Below, in pieces: positions 37,311 to 37,895 of a stretch of DNA of 37,895 nucleotides. Position 1 is the first letter of the stretch. Every line of letters starts with the position of its first letter. The stretch is from Rhodoferax sp. GTDB taxonomy: Bacteria; Pseudomonadota; Gammaproteobacteria; Burkholderiales; Burkholderiaceae_C. The notes beneath the pieces were generated by a model. That model was not told where the DNA came from, searched no databases, and saw nothing but the letters and a program-made list of their open reading frames with translations. A program made the position numbers and the translations under genes. The stretch is from the NCBI GenBank assembly GCA_011391545.1, contig JAABQI010000011.1:1-37895 (forward strand). Direction: 5' to 3'.

Positions 37311-37811
37311 ATGGCTTCTGTGAATAAGGTAATTCTTGTCGGCAACCTCGGACGTGATCCGGAGGTGCGGACTTTCCCCAATGGCGACCGTGTGGCCAAT
37401 GTCACCATTGCCACCACGGACAAGTGGAAAGACAAGCAAAGCAATGAAATGCGCGAAGCCACCGAGTGGCACCGCATTGTTTTCAATGGCCGGTTGGCGG
37501 AAATTGTCGAGCAATACCTGCGCAAGGGCGCCCAGATATATGTCGAGGGCAGCTTGCGCACCCGCAAATGGACCGACAAGGACGGCGTTGAGAAATACAC
37601 GACCGAAATTCGCGCCGACCAGATGCAAATGCTGGGTAGCCGCCAGGGCATGGGCGAGCCAAGCCATGGTGACGATGACGGCGGCTATGGTCGTCCGGCC
37701 CCGGCTGCTGCCCGGCCTGCGGCTGCGCCCGCCCGCGCGGCAGCTGCAGCCGCCCCGGCGGCACGACCGCCCAGCGGCTTCGACGACATGGATGACGATA
37801 TCCCCTTCTAG
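37311..37811 (+). CDS. ssb: single-stranded DNA-binding protein
   Basis: It coats ssDNA during replication, repair and recombination. The 166 residues have an N-terminal OB fold (about 1-112; [56 protein letters not shown]), an Ala/Pro-rich linker, and the acidic partner-binding tip [15 protein letters not shown] lies about 7 bases before the ATG. The 87 bases after the MFS gene contain a small CCGTC-AAAA-GACGG hairpin and no clear SOS box. A terminator follows, and nothing is seen from 37867 to the window end. Confidence 0.97.
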   Translation: MASVNKVILVGNLGRDPEVRTFPNGDRVANVTIATTDKWKDKQSNEMREATEWHRIVFNGRLAEIVEQYLRKGAQIYVEGSLRTRKWTDKDGVEKYTTEIRADQMQMLGSRQGMGEPSHGDDDGGYGRPAPAAARPAAAPARAAAAAAPAARPPSGFDDMDDDIPF

Positions 37812-37826
37812 AGCGAACAGATTGCC

Positions 37827-37866
37827 AAAAAACCCCGGAAAGTTGATGATTTTTCGGGGTTTTTTT
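37827..37866 (+). terminator. rho-independent terminator after ssb
   Basis: AAAAAACCCCG pairs with CGGGGTTTTTT around a loop containing GAAAGTTGATGATTTT, and the descending arm ends in a run of seven T. It starts 15 bases after the ssb stop and is strong enough to end the MFS-ssb transcript. Confidence 0.88.
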
Positions 37867-37895
37867 ATGGTTTATTGCGTATTCTCATGTACTGG

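Overview
The window looks like a chromosomal segment from a GC-rich betaproteobacterium of the order Burkholderiales, most likely a Comamonadaceae relative of Polaromonas or Rhodoferax. This rests on protein character and gene order recognised by eye (hpf-ptsN-hprK, bamE-dapB-exbB-exbD-leuS-lptE-holA, zwf-hexR, uvrA/MFS/ssb); no search was run. Almost all of it is core genome. The only clear mobile DNA is a decayed IS66-type remnant at the left edge.

Layout. 1-97: 3' end of a 5S rRNA and its terminator, so an rRNA operon lies just outside. 124-860: IS66 remnants. 933-2609: fadD. 2634-6099 (minus): an overlapping operon corA-mtnA-class II aldolase-mtnP, which has the enzyme set of a methylthioadenosine to DHAP shunt rather than the full methionine salvage pathway. 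6355-8222: hpf, ptsN, hprK (ribosome hibernation and nitrogen-PTS/HPr kinase regulation). 8311-15184: a dense envelope and housekeeping run, bamE-dapB-exbB-exbD-leuS-lptE-holA. 15296-16091: a PsiF-repeat protein, a 41-codon leftover of a family 2 glycosyltransferase, and its GtrA partner. 16115-17038: a LysR regulator.

17123-24823: central carbon metabolism. zwf-hexR (minus) has a probable HexR operator in front of it, and tal and pgi (plus) follow after a four-gene exbB-exbD-exbD-tonB operon that sits in the middle of the carbon genes. A REP-like palindrome separates tal and pgi. 24843-26244: an alpha/beta hydrolase lipoprotein and a small secreted barrel-like protein whose start codons overlap head to head. 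26317-28324: groES-groEL under a perfect CIRCE operator overlapping a sigma70-type promoter. 28608-37811: a cation diffusion facilitator, pyrF, a long YdiF-type CoA-transferase, uvrA, an MFS transporter and ssb. A large inverted repeat lies between uvrA and the MFS gene.

I see no CRISPR array, prophage, defence island or obviously novel multigene system. The best leads are the MTA-to-DHAP type operon headed by corA, the in-frame gutted glycosyltransferase next to gtrA, the TonB operon with two different ExbD proteins among HexR-regulon genes, two GTTGC/GCAAC palindromes in divergent promoter regions, and two intergenic inverted repeats.
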